64,000 nucleotides of DNA, from contig JBBCJB010000020.1 in NCBI GenBank assembly GCA_037190485.1, positions 248,001-312,000 of the forward strand, in the 5' to 3' direction. The notes under the pieces were generated by a model. It made no database searches, was not told where the DNA came from, and was given only the letters and a program-made list of their open reading frames with translations. The first letter of the stretch is position 1; every line of letters starts with the position of its first letter. The translations under genes and the position numbers were made by a program. Below are positions 33,052 through 40,929 of this stretch, piece after piece. Source of the stretch: Parapedobacter sp037190485 (GTDB lineage: Bacteria; Bacteroidota; Bacteroidia; Sphingobacteriales; Sphingobacteriaceae).

Positions 33052-33438
33052 ATGGCAAATAACAACGAAAAAACCCGGTATAGTGATGCTGAACTGCAAG
33101 AGTTCAAGGAAATAATCCTCGAGAAGCTTCGGATAGCGAGGGAGGAATTGTCTGCCTTGACCAAATCGTTGAATAGTAGCAACGCCAACGGAACTGACGA
33201 TACGGCAGGCACATTCAAGACCTTGGAAGACGGTTCTGCCACATTGGAGAAGGAGCAAACCAACCAACTGGCGGCCCGTCAAAAGAAATTCATCGATAAT
33301 TTGGAAGCTGCGTTGGTACGCATCGAAAACAAGACGTACGGCATCTGCCGAGAGACCGGCAAGCTCATTCAAAAGGAAAGGTTGCGCGCAGTGCCGCACA
33401 CGACACTGAGCATGGAAGCCAAGTTGAAACAATATTAA
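33052..33438 (+). CDS. TraR/DksA family protein lacking zinc-finger cysteines
   Basis: A 128-residue protein with a long N-terminal helical region and a C-terminal DksA/TraR domain. The zinc-finger region reads Y-G-I-C-R-E-T-G-K-L-I and ends V-P-H-T-T-L-S: one of the four usual cysteines remains, so no metal should be bound. DksA relatives enter the RNA polymerase secondary channel and work with (p)ppGpp. ATG 33052 is chosen as start, 4 bp after the ileS stop; the upstream in-frame TTG is inside ileS. It lies between ileS and lspA in the same operon. Confidence 0.9.
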   Translation: MANNNEKTRYSDAELQEFKEIILEKLRIAREELSALTKSLNSSNANGTDDTAGTFKTLEDGSATLEKEQTNQLAARQKKFIDNLEAALVRIENKTYGICRETGKLIQKERLRAVPHTTLSMEAKLKQY

Positions 33439-33461
33439 TCCAGTAGCGTCCGAAAGATACC

Positions 33462-34112
33462 ATGAAAGGTTACACCAAACCCGTCATCTTGGTTTTGTCG
33501 GTACTGCTCGTCGATCAGCTTTCCAAACTCTGGATCAAGCTAAACATGACCCTTGGACAGGAGTACAAGATTTTTGGCGATTGGTTCATCATCCATTTCA
33601 CCGAAAACAACGGCATGGCCTTCGGTCTGGAATTCGGCGGAGAGGCGGGCAAATTGGCGTTATCCCTATTTCGTATCGCGGCGGTAATCGGTATTGCCTA
33701 TGGCCTGCACCATATGGTCAAACACAAGTACCACCGGGGGTTCATCCTCAACGTAGCCCTGATTTTTGCGGGTGCTATGGGCAACATTATCGATTCGACG
33801 TTTTATGGGGTGCTATTCAGCGAAAGTACATGGTTCGACAAGGCACGTTTCTTGCCAGCGGAAGGCGGCTACTCCAGCTTACTTCACGGCAAGGTGGTCG
33901 ACATGCTCTATTTTCCCATCATCAAAGGTAACTTCCCTTCTTGGTTCCCATTTTGGGGCGGCGAAGATTTCCTGTTTTTCCGGCCTGTGTTCAATATCGC
34001 TGATTCAGCGATTACGGTCGGGGTAGCATTGATCCTCATATACCAGAAGCGCTACTTCAAAGAGGAAGTGGTAGAACCAGCGAGCTATAACAGTGAGGTC
34101 GTAGAAGATTAA
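33462..34112 (+). CDS. lspA: Lipoprotein signal peptidase (signal peptidase II)
   Basis: A 216-residue inner-membrane aspartyl peptidase. The catalytic Asp residues are in G-K-V-V-D-M-L-Y-F-P and F-N-I-A-D-S-A-I-T-V-G, and the N-terminal V-D-Q-L-S-K and T-E-N-N-G-M-A-F segments are diagnostic. It removes the signal peptide of prolipoproteins after lipidation of the Cys; the window encodes several such lipoproteins. It is longer than the E. coli enzyme (164) because of an insert around residues 120-160, common in Bacteroidota. Last gene of the ileS operon. Confidence 0.95.
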   Translation: MKGYTKPVILVLSVLLVDQLSKLWIKLNMTLGQEYKIFGDWFIIHFTENNGMAFGLEFGGEAGKLALSLFRIAAVIGIAYGLHHMVKHKYHRGFILNVALIFAGAMGNIIDSTFYGVLFSESTWFDKARFLPAEGGYSSLLHGKVVDMLYFPIIKGNFPSWFPFWGGEDFLFFRPVFNIADSAITVGVALILIYQKRYFKEEVVEPASYNSEVVED

Positions 34113-34139
34113 AAAAAAGCGGCTTTCGCCGCTTTTTTT
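34111..34139. terminator. Bidirectional terminator between lspA and gnd
   Basis: A-run, stem GCGGC/GCCGC with a TTTC loop, then a T-run. It serves the convergent lspA (plus) and gnd (minus) genes and includes the final bases of both. Confidence 0.88.
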
Positions 34140-35592
34140 ATGCATCGTAGGTTGTGGAAGACGTCTCGCCTCCCCTACCGGTCCAGTTGGTATGGAAGAA
34201 TTCGCCGCGAGGCCTATCCAACCGCTCGTAGGTATGTGCACCGAAATAGTCTCGCTGCGCCTGCAACAAATTGGCCGGCAACCGCTCGCAGCGATAACCA
34301 TCATAGTAAATCAAACCTGCGCTGAGGCAAGGCACGGGTATACCGTTGGTTACGGCAGAAGCGATGACCTTACGCCAACCGACTTGCGCTTCTTGGATTT
34401 TTTCGCGGAAAAAATCGTCCAAAATCAAGTTCCGCAAAGCCGGATCCTTGTCAAACGCCTCCTTGATCTTGCCCAAGAACGCTGAACGGATGATGCATCC
34501 TTCACGCCACATCAACGCGATGCTGCCGTAATTCAATGCCCATCCATACTCTTTGGCGGCCGCAGCCATCATCTGATAGCCCTGCGCATAGGAAATCACT
34601 TTCGCCGCGTACAGCGCATCCCGCAAATCATCGATAAAGGCCTGTTTGTCGCCATCGAATGCCGGCGTTGGACCATGCAAGACTTTCGAAGCGGCGACAC
34701 GCTCGTCTTTCAACGCCGAGAGGCAACGGGCGAACACGGATTCGGCAATCAGCGTCAACGGCACGCCCAAATCGAGTGCTACGGTACCCGTCCATTTGCC
34801 CGTTCCTTTCTGCCCTGCCGTATCCAGGATCTTATCCACCAGCGGCGAACCATCTTCGTCCTTGAACGCAAGGATATCCCGTGTTATCTCGATAAGGTAA
34901 CTATCCAACTCACCTTCATTCCACTCCTTGAACACTTCATGCATTTCGTCGGGGTTCATGCCCAATACATCCTTCAGGATGTGATACGTCTCGTTGATGA
35001 GCTGCATGTCACCATATTCGATGCCGTTGTGCACCATCTTGACGAAATGGCCGGCTCCTCCGGAGCCCACCCAATCGCAACAAGGCGTTCCGTCTGCTAC
35101 TTTCGCGGCGATGGACTGGAATATGGGTTTCACCGCCGGCCAAGCCGCTTCCGACCCCCCAGGCATGATGGATGGCCCTAACAGCGCGCCCTCTTCACCA
35201 CCGGACACGCCGGTTCCGACATACAGCAGTCCCTTGCTTTCCACATATTGTACACGTCGCTCGGTGTCTGGAAAGTGTGAATTACCTCCGTCAATGATGA
35301 TATCTCCAGGTTCCAAATAGGGTATGAGCAATTCGATGAAGTCATCAACCGGTTTGCCCGCCTTGACCATCAACATCACTTTCCGCGGCCGTTTCAGCGA
35401 GCGTATCAAGTCTTCGATGGAAGTGGCTCCATAAATGTTCTTGCCTTTCGCGCGACCGTTGACGAACCGCTCGACTTTGTCAACCGTGCGGTTGTATGCC
35501 GTCACATGGAAACCCTTACTTTCCATGTTCAGGATGAGGTTTTCACCCATCACTGCGATACCAATCACACCGATATCAGATTTTTCTTGCAT
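34138..35592 (-). CDS. gnd: 6-phosphogluconate dehydrogenase (decarboxylating)
   Basis: A 484-residue enzyme of the long (about 470-480) type. The N-terminal nucleotide site reads G-V-I-G-I-A-V-M-G-E-N-L, followed by G-G-N-S-H-F-P-D-T-E-R-R and the catalytic K in G-H-F-V-K-M-V-H-N-G-I-E-Y near residue 187. It converts 6-phosphogluconate to ribulose 5-phosphate with NADP in the oxidative pentose phosphate pathway, in the cytoplasm. No glucose-6-phosphate dehydrogenase gene is adjacent. It is divergent from the RmlD-like gene. Confidence 0.97.
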   Translation of the reverse strand: MQEKSDIGVIGIAVMGENLILNMESKGFHVTAYNRTVDKVERFVNGRAKGKNIYGATSIEDLIRSLKRPRKVMLMVKAGKPVDDFIELLIPYLEPGDIIIDGGNSHFPDTERRVQYVESKGLLYVGTGVSGGEEGALLGPSIMPGGSEAAWPAVKPIFQSIAAKVADGTPCCDWVGSGGAGHFVKMVHNGIEYGDMQLINETYHILKDVLGMNPDEMHEVFKEWNEGELDSYLIEITRDILAFKDEDGSPLVDKILDTAGQKGTGKWTGTVALDLGVPLTLIAESVFARCLSALKDERVAASKVLHGPTPAFDGDKQAFIDDLRDALYAAKVISYAQGYQMMAAAAKEYGWALNYGSIALMWREGCIIRSAFLGKIKEAFDKDPALRNLILDDFFREKIQEAQVGWRKVIASAVTNGIPVPCLSAGLIYYDGYRCERLPANLLQAQRDYFGAHTYERLDRPRGEFFHTNWTGRGGETSSTTYDA

Positions 35593-35707
35593 ATGTTTAT
35601 CCTTTTAGCTTCCAAAGTTATACTTTACCCATGAAGAACAAATAGAAAATTGAGGAAATTTACAATTCTGGCACATGAATTAATACCGATATTACCCCCC
35701 GGATAAC

Positions 35708-35715
35708 TATCTTTG
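35708..35715 (+). promoter_or_regulatory. TAnnTTTG element 5 bases before a start codon
   Basis: TATCTTTG at 35708-35715 ends 5 bases before the ATG at 35721. A leaderless transcript is expected from the usual spacing. Confidence 0.45.
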
Positions 35716-35720
35716 CCAAC

Positions 35721-36632
35721 ATGAAACGTGTGCTTGTTACCGGAAGCAATGGTCTTTTGGGTCAAAAAATTACCGATTTCGTCTTGGCTGGAGATGGGGT
35801 TGAATTGATTGCCACGTCCAGGGGCGCCAACCGTCACCCCCAATCGGGTGGTTACCGCTATATCGACCTCGATATCCTGGACAAGCACCGGCTTCGTGAC
35901 GTCGTGGCGGCCGAGCGCCCAGATGCCGTCATCAATACCGCTGCGATGACGAATGTGGACGCATGCGAGAGCGACCCTGAAGGTTGTCGCCAACTCAATG
36001 TCGCTGCCGTGCAGACGCTTGTGAGCCTCGCCGAAGATTTCGGCTTCCAGCTGATTCACCTTTCTACGGATTTCATCTTTGACGGCGAAGCAGGGCCTTA
36101 TGCAGAAGACGCGGTTCCCAACCCGCTAAGCCTTTATGGCCGGAGCAAACTGGATGCCGAGCACCTGATCCAAGCTTCGTCTTGCAAATGGGCGATCTTG
36201 CGGACCATATTGGTTTATGGTATCGTTAGCGACATGAGCCGCAGCAACATCGTCCTCTGGGCAAAGGGCGCTTTGGAAAAAGGGCAACCGCTCAATGTGG
36301 TTAACGACCAGTGGCGCATGCCCACGTTGGCCGAAGACCTAGCCGAAGCCTGCCTACTTGCCGTACACAAACAAGCGGAAGGGATTTTCCACATTTCTGG
36401 CAACGACTTCCTGGCCATACACGAACTGGTTGCCGAGGTAGCCGATTTCTGGGATTTGGACAAATCGCTCATCCGCGAAATCAGCTCGTCGACGCTCAGC
36501 CAAGCCGCGCCGCGTCCCAAGCGTACTGGTTTCATCCTCGACAAGGCACGCCACATACTCGGTTATCGACCGCATCGGTTCAACGAGGGGCTGGCCATCG
36601 TTGACAGTCAATTGAAAGCACAACATCCTTAA
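35721..36632 (+). CDS. NAD-dependent reductase, RmlD/dTDP-4-dehydrorhamnose reductase-like
   Basis: A 303-residue extended short-chain dehydrogenase. The N-terminal Rossmann motif is V-T-G-S-N-G-L-L-G-Q, the catalytic Tyr and Lys are in L-Y-G-R-S-K near residue 137, and S-T-D-F-I-F-D-G is the RmlD-type variant. It is close to RmlD-like sugar-nucleotide reductases. There are no rhamnose-pathway genes nearby, so the exact substrate is open. Cytoplasmic. The thioesterase gene follows 14 bp downstream but has its own promoter-like element. Confidence 0.82.
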   Translation: MKRVLVTGSNGLLGQKITDFVLAGDGVELIATSRGANRHPQSGGYRYIDLDILDKHRLRDVVAAERPDAVINTAAMTNVDACESDPEGCRQLNVAAVQTLVSLAEDFGFQLIHLSTDFIFDGEAGPYAEDAVPNPLSLYGRSKLDAEHLIQASSCKWAILRTILVYGIVSDMSRSNIVLWAKGALEKGQPLNVVNDQWRMPTLAEDLAEACLLAVHKQAEGIFHISGNDFLAIHELVAEVADFWDLDKSLIREISSSTLSQAAPRPKRTGFILDKARHILGYRPHRFNEGLAIVDSQLKAQHP

Positions 36633-36634
36633 AA

Positions 36635-36642
36635 TAAGTTTG
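36635..36642 (+). promoter_or_regulatory. TAnnTTTG element 4 bases before a start codon
   Basis: TAAGTTTG at 36635-36642 lies 4 bases before the ATG at 36647 and just past the stop of the preceding gene. A leaderless mRNA is expected if used. Confidence 0.45.
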
Positions 36643-36646
36643 CACC

Positions 36647-37171
36647 ATGAATGAAAAATTTGCCCGTGAATCGTACACAATCATGAACGAATTGGTGTTG
36701 CCCAATGACACCAATACGCTCAACAACCTGATGGGTGGCAGGCTCCTCCATTGGATGGATATCGCCGCGGCCATCTCCGCCCAAAAGCATTGCAACCGCA
36801 TCGTGGTCACCGCGTCTGTAGACAACGTTTCGTTCAAGCACCCCGTCAAATTGGGCGATGTCATCAGCATTGAGGCCAAAGTGACCCGTTCGTTCAACAC
36901 GTCGGTAGAGGTGCGCTTGGTCGTGTGGGCCCAAAATATCCCTTCGGGCACGAAAGTACGATCCAACGAAGCCTTTTACACATTCGTTGCCATAGACCAG
37001 AACGGAAGAACGATCGCGGTTCCACAATTGGTACCGGAAAACGATGAAGAAAAGCACCTTTACGAAGAAGCGCTGAAACGCAGGCAACTTCGCCTGGTCC
37101 TGGCGGGCAAGATGAAACCGGCAGAAGCCAAGGAACTACAAGACTTTTTCAAGGAAGTGGCGCAGGATTAA
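36647..37171 (+). CDS. Acyl-CoA thioesterase, hotdog fold (YciA/ACOT-like)
   Basis: A 174-residue hotdog-domain protein. The catalytic region reads L-P-N-D-T-N-x-L-N-N-L-M-G-G-R-L-L-H-W-M-D (about residues 19-40), with the conserved N and D of the acyl-CoA thioesterase family, followed by V-T-A-S-V-D-N-V-S-F-K-H-P. It hydrolyses acyl-CoA to the free acid and CoA in the cytoplasm. The C-terminal part is a charged helix. Converges with the 70-residue membrane protein gene. Confidence 0.9.
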   Translation: MNEKFARESYTIMNELVLPNDTNTLNNLMGGRLLHWMDIAAAISAQKHCNRIVVTASVDNVSFKHPVKLGDVISIEAKVTRSFNTSVEVRLVVWAQNIPSGTKVRSNEAFYTFVAIDQNGRTIAVPQLVPENDEEKHLYEEALKRRQLRLVLAGKMKPAEAKELQDFFKEVAQD

Positions 37172-37180
37172 CCAAAGCGC

Positions 37181-37393
37181 CTATTTTTTTCGTGGAACGA
37201 TCAATAGGACCGCGCCAACCACCAACACAATCCCGCCCACATAGGGTGGCCAATTGACATGTTCCTTTTTATCGGCGGAGATTTCGAGCGCGCCGATGTC
37301 CACCACTTTCTCTTTTCGGGTAAACGAAAACCCTGTCCATACCAGCATCACGATGCCGATAACCACCATGATGATTCCAATTGTCTTAGTCAT
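37181..37393 (-). CDS. Small two-helix membrane protein, unknown function
   Basis: A 70-residue protein with two hydrophobic segments (about residues 4-22 and 50-66) joined by a charged loop and ending R-K-K. This layout resembles short DUF3185-like or related membrane proteins of Bacteroidota but no firm family is claimed. It converges with the thioesterase gene, 9 bp between stops, and a perfect 9-bp inverted repeat lies directly upstream of its ATG. Confidence 0.6.
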   Translation of the reverse strand: MTKTIGIIMVVIGIVMLVWTGFSFTRKEKVVDIGALEISADKKEHVNWPPYVGGIVLVVGAVLLIVPRKK

Positions 37394-37420
37394 ACTGTTT
37401 GCTTTTCAATGGCAAACAGT
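37394..37420 (-). repeat. 9-bp perfect inverted repeat adjoining a start codon
   Basis: ACTGTTTGC (37394-37402) and GCAAACAGT (37412-37420) are separated by 9 bases. The first arm touches the start codon of the 70-residue protein gene. It could be a hairpin that covers the ribosome entry region or an operator. Confidence 0.55.
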
Positions 37421-37451
37421 CCAAGGCGAAAAAAGTTTGGCCAAGACGAAG

Positions 37452-37482
37452 CCCGCCAAGCTAGCGCCGGCTAGTTGGCGGG
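37452..37482 (-). terminator. Terminator-like hairpin overlapping the DUF1080 stop codon
   Basis: Arms CCCGCCAA(G)CTAGC and GCTAG-TTGGCGGG form a 13-bp stem with one bulged base and a 4-nt loop. The stop codon at 37471-37473 lies in one arm. A run of six Ts follows only about 18 bases later on the minus strand, so it is not a textbook terminator. Confidence 0.45.
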
Positions 37483-38511
37483 TATGACGGTAATCTTGCG
37501 GAACTCCACCCCTGTGTGATCTCCCTGCAAGTAAATCGGCCCCGGTTCGCCCTCACGACTGTCTAGCGCACCGCCCGTGATACCAGGGATCTCCTGATTA
37601 TGGATGATGGTCTTGCCATTGGCCACGACCGTGATCATGCGCCCACGAAGGGTGATTTCATACTTATTCCACTCGTTTGGCCCAAGCGTGGCCATTTCAC
37701 TGGGCGAAAGGAAACCGTACACCCCACCGAAATACAACGAACCGGGATGCCTGTCTTTGGGTGAATCCTCGATCTGCACCTCGTAACGCCCACGCAGGTA
37801 TATGCCCGAATTGGCTCCTTCCACGTAACGGAATTCCGCGATCAGCTTGAAATCTTCAAACCGCTGTTCGCTGATTAGGTTGGCGCCCGTCCCTTTGTTG
37901 ATCAGGATGCCGTTTTCCACCACCCATTGGCTGTTATCGCCCGATGCCTTCCAGCCGGTCAAATCCTTGCCGTTGAAGAGTTCGATGGGTTTGTCCCATT
38001 TCGCCTCGCCCGTCCGCACCAAATAGGGAGCTTTGATGCCTTTGAACGGGAACGTATTCCCTTTATTCGTGGTGATCGTACCCTCGATACCCTCGCCCAC
38101 AAGTTTCCCTTCAACGGTGAACAAACCGCCTCCACCTTCCCATTGCGGCGGAATCTGGAACGAAAAAATGCCATTTTGAAGCGAGATGTAAGATACCGGC
38201 CGGCTGCTGCCCGCATCGGCCACAAACGCACCGACGAGCACATCAAAACCAGACAATTTCACTTCCAACCATGACGGCACGTCCTTGCCATCCTTATTGA
38301 CCGTAAGGTCCCAACGCCCAATCAATCCCTGCGCTTCTTCGGGTACCACCTGCGTGGCGGCATTGTGTATTTCTTCTGCCTGCTTCTCGGTCGTTTTCCC
38401 GCTGTTGCACGATACTACGCTCGCAAGCAATGCGTATAGCAATGGACTCACGATTGCATAACTTCTTACCATATCCGTCATTTTTTTAATCAATGTCGCT
38501 AATCTACTCAT
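37471..38511 (-). CDS. DUF1080 domain lipoprotein (3-keto-disaccharide hydrolase-like)
   Basis: A predicted lipoprotein of about 346 residues: hydrophobic segment ending A-S-V-V-S-C, then a linker and beta-rich region, then a DUF1080 jelly-roll domain (L-F-N-G-K-D-L-T-G-W at the start; N-S-G-I-Y-L-R-G, Y-E-V-Q-I-E-D and P-G-P-I-Y-L-Q-G-D-H later). This concanavalin-like family includes 3-keto-glucoside hydrolases and uncharacterised surface proteins. ATG at 38509-38511 overlaps the EVE gene stop (ATGA); internal Met codons at 38481 and 38472 would give shorter, cleaner signal peptides, so the start is uncertain. Confidence 0.85.
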   Translation of the reverse strand: MSRLATLIKKMTDMVRSYAIVSPLLYALLASVVSCNSGKTTEKQAEEIHNAATQVVPEEAQGLIGRWDLTVNKDGKDVPSWLEVKLSGFDVLVGAFVADAGSSRPVSYISLQNGIFSFQIPPQWEGGGGLFTVEGKLVGEGIEGTITTNKGNTFPFKGIKAPYLVRTGEAKWDKPIELFNGKDLTGWKASGDNSQWVVENGILINKGTGANLISEQRFEDFKLIAEFRYVEGANSGIYLRGRYEVQIEDSPKDRHPGSLYFGGVYGFLSPSEMATLGPNEWNKYEITLRGRMITVVANGKTIIHNQEIPGITGGALDSREGEPGPIYLQGDHTGVEFRKITVIPAN

Positions 38512-38918
38512 TTTCCTGAACCCAGCAGCAAGACACGATCGAACTCCGCTTGGGTTACTGGTGTAACCGACAGCCTGCCTTGTCTCACCAATGCCATATG
38601 CTGCAGCAACGGATCGCCTTTTATGGTTGCCAGGGTCACCGGTTGCTTCAACGGCTCTAGCGGAGCAAGGTCTACCACCACCCATTGCGGGTCGGTTGTC
38701 GTCGGATCCTGGTAGTGTTCTTTCACCACCTTGGCGATGCCTACCACCTCCTTGCCTTCATTGCTGTGGTAAAACAGCGCAAGGTCCCCTTCCTTCATGG
38801 CCTTCAAGTTATTACGGGCCTGGTAATTCCGTACGCCGTCCCAGAACGTCCGTTTGTCTTTTACGAACTGTTCCCAACTATACTTGAAAGGTTCGGATTT
38901 GACGAGAAAATAGTTCAT
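38508..38918 (-). CDS. EVE domain protein
   Basis: A 136-residue single-domain protein. It begins M-N-Y-F-L-V-K-S-E-P and contains F-W-D-G-V-R-N-Y-Q-A-R-N and F-Y-H-S-N, the EVE (PUA-like) signature of the thymocyte nuclear protein 1 group. EVE domains recognise modified bases in DNA or RNA. It stands between gldC (one base away) and the DUF1080 lipoprotein gene (overlap), with no methylase or nuclease in sight, so a link to restriction or RNA modification is not supported by the context. Confidence 0.92.
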   Translation of the reverse strand: MNYFLVKSEPFKYSWEQFVKDKRTFWDGVRNYQARNNLKAMKEGDLALFYHSNEGKEVVGIAKVVKEHYQDPTTTDPQWVVVDLAPLEPLKQPVTLATIKGDPLLQHMALVRQGRLSVTPVTQAEFDRVLLLGSGK

Positions 38919-38919
38919 A

Positions 38920-39270
38920 TCAATTCTGCTTCTGTGTCACTTCCATCTTTTCCGCGAAATGATCGCAATAGTCGCGCAAATCGCCGATCACTGCCTTGGC
39001 CATCGCGTCATCGCCCGATGCACGGATGAAGGTATCGCCCAGGGTCTGCAGTGTTTCGTAAAAGAAGCGCTTCATCTCATCCAACGGCATGTCTTTTGTC
39101 CAAAGGTCAATGCGCAACGAATTTTTGTATTGGTGATCCCAAAGGGCAAGGAAAAACGCCTTCGCCGGCAATGCTTCCTTGTTTTCCCCATCGGATGATT
39201 CCCAGATAATCTGATCCGGCACGTTGTTGTCATCCAGCTGGACAGTCAGTTTTATTTCTGCTTTTTTCAT
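38920..39270 (-). CDS. gldC: Gliding motility protein GldC
   Basis: A 116-residue protein recognisable as GldC: K-A-E-I-K-L-T-V-Q-L-D at the start, then P-x-x-I-x-W-E-S-S-D, A-F-F-L-A-L-W-D and M-K-R-F-F-Y-E-T-L. GldC is found throughout Bacteroidota and is cytoplasmic; many species that carry it do not glide. No other gld genes are in the window. It is followed after one base by the EVE gene, and separated by 60 bp from the 82-residue membrane protein upstream. Confidence 0.92.
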   Translation of the reverse strand: MKKAEIKLTVQLDDNNVPDQIIWESSDGENKEALPAKAFFLALWDHQYKNSLRIDLWTKDMPLDEMKRFFYETLQTLGDTFIRASGDDAMAKAVIGDLRDYCDHFAEKMEVTQKQN

Positions 39271-39330
39271 GTTTAGTTTATCAAATGTCCGCTACAAAGT
39301 TGCTTTTCAGCGGCAGCGGAGAGACCGGGA

Positions 39331-39579
39331 TCACCACAACCTCAACACGCCAATGACCAGCACCACCAGCAACACAAAAATACCTTCGGCCAACCAGATT
39401 CGCTTCAGGCTCCGCAGCATCAAGCGAAAGAACTGGTCGGCAATGACGAGCACCAACAAAAGTAATAAAAACCACCCAATGGTGCCCATGCTAATTTTGT
39501 CCTCCAGCGCGCGCCAAGCCAATCCGGCAGCCAATATCGCCGAGGCGATGTTCAACGGGGTAATCCGCAGCGCCCTCAT
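39331..39579 (-). CDS. Small membrane protein, unknown function
   Basis: An 82-residue protein with two to three hydrophobic helices (about residues 6-20, 30-52 and 64-81) and a short basic loop (L-R-S-L-K-R-I). It is probably an inner-membrane protein; no family recognised. Its ATG overlaps the TGA of the DEAD-box helicase gene (ATGA), so the two are co-translated. This overlap and good codon use argue for a real gene. Confidence 0.65.
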   Translation of the reverse strand: MRALRITPLNIASAILAAGLAWRALEDKISMGTIGWFLLLLLVLVIADQFFRLMLRSLKRIWLAEGIFVLLVVLVIGVLRLW

Positions 39580-40910
39580 CGCCAGCGCTTCCCTCCAGCT
39601 TTAGGCTTCGGATTCCTTTTCTTGTCGGTCAACTGCTTGCTGTTCGCCGCTTTCAAGTTAGCCGCCTTTTTCTCGTGGAATGCCCCTTTGAAATCCGGAT
39701 TATCCTTCCTTTTCTGCGCATCGATTTCGCGCGCGATGGCCTGCCGTTCGTCATAACCGGTTTTTTCGACAAAGACACCTTCCGGTATTTCCTTCATCGG
39801 AATCGGCTGTCGTATCAACTTTTCGATTTTCTGGATGTAATAGGCCTCGGCAGGATTACAGAACGTGATGGCATCACCGGTTTGCGAAGCCCTACCCGTA
39901 CGGCCGATTCGGTGCACATAATCCTCGATCACGATGGGCACATCGAAATTGATGACGTGGCTTACGTTGCTCACATCCAAGCCCCGCGCGGCAACGTCGG
40001 TTGCCACCAAGATGCGCACATCGCCATCCTTGAAGGCATTAATGGAATTGATGCGTGTATTCTGGCCTTTGTTGGCATGGATGACCCGCACATTCTCCGC
40101 ACCGTACTTACGCCCCAAGAAGCCGAACACATTGTCGGCCACGGTTTTCGTTTTGCAGAAGACGATAAGCCTCGAAAACGCTTCATCGTCTTCCAGCAGA
40201 TGCTGCAATAGGTTTATCTTCGTTTTCAAGTTGGGTACAAAAAAAAGCGCCTGCGTTACGGTTTTTGCCGGCGTAGCCTGTTCGGTTACCTCCACCCGTG
40301 TGGGAAACGCCAGGAAATCAGCGGCGATTTTATGCACCAAATCGCTCATCGTGGCCGAAAACAACAAGTTCTGTCGTTTTCGGGGCACCACTTCAAGGAT
40401 GCGGTGCAACTTTCCGATGAACCCCATATCCATCATTTTATCCGCTTCATCCATCACCAGCACGCTGAGCGATTTCGTGACGATGTGGCCTGCAAGATAG
40501 AGGTCCAGGAAGCGTCCCGGTGTCGCAACGATGATGTCTACCCCCTTGCTCAGCGCTGCAATCTGCGTCTTCGGGCCCAGCCCACCGTACAACACCACCG
40601 TACGCAAATCCAAGTACTTGGCGAACAAACGGATGTTTTCTTCGATCTGCATGGCCAACTCACGCGTGGGCGAGAGGATCAACGCCCTCGGATCGCTTCC
40701 CTGGGCGTAGTTCAGCTTCCGTAGGATAGGCAGTACGAACGCAGCCGTTTTGCCAGTGCCGGTTTGCGCCACGCCCATCACGTCCTGGCCTGCCAGAACA
40801 GCGGGTATCGCCTTCCGCTGAATGGGCGTAGGCTCGGAATACCCCGCGTCTTCAATGGCTTCCAAAATCTGCCGGTTAAACTTGAAATCCGCAAAGGTGA
40901 TCCGCTCCAT
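39576..40910 (-). CDS. DEAD-box RNA helicase (RhlE-like)
   Basis: From ATG at 40908-40910 the protein has 444 residues. All DEAD-box motifs are present: Q motif (P-T-P-I-Q), A-Q-T-G-T-G-K-T, P-T-R-E-L-A, T-P-G-R-F-L-D, V-M-D-E-A-D-K-M, S-A-T, and H-R-I-G-R-T-G-R. The C-terminus is a basic tail (K-P-K-A-G-G-K-R-W-R) typical of RhlE-type helicases that act in ribosome assembly or RNA decay. A longer in-frame start exists but its N-terminal extension is not family-like. Its stop overlaps the following membrane-protein gene. Confidence 0.93.
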   Translation of the reverse strand: MERITFADFKFNRQILEAIEDAGYSEPTPIQRKAIPAVLAGQDVMGVAQTGTGKTAAFVLPILRKLNYAQGSDPRALILSPTRELAMQIEENIRLFAKYLDLRTVVLYGGLGPKTQIAALSKGVDIIVATPGRFLDLYLAGHIVTKSLSVLVMDEADKMMDMGFIGKLHRILEVVPRKRQNLLFSATMSDLVHKIAADFLAFPTRVEVTEQATPAKTVTQALFFVPNLKTKINLLQHLLEDDEAFSRLIVFCKTKTVADNVFGFLGRKYGAENVRVIHANKGQNTRINSINAFKDGDVRILVATDVAARGLDVSNVSHVINFDVPIVIEDYVHRIGRTGRASQTGDAITFCNPAEAYYIQKIEKLIRQPIPMKEIPEGVFVEKTGYDERQAIAREIDAQKRKDNPDFKGAFHEKKAANLKAANSKQLTDKKRNPKPKAGGKRWR

Positions 40911-40929
40911 GCGGCAAAGATAGGAAAAA

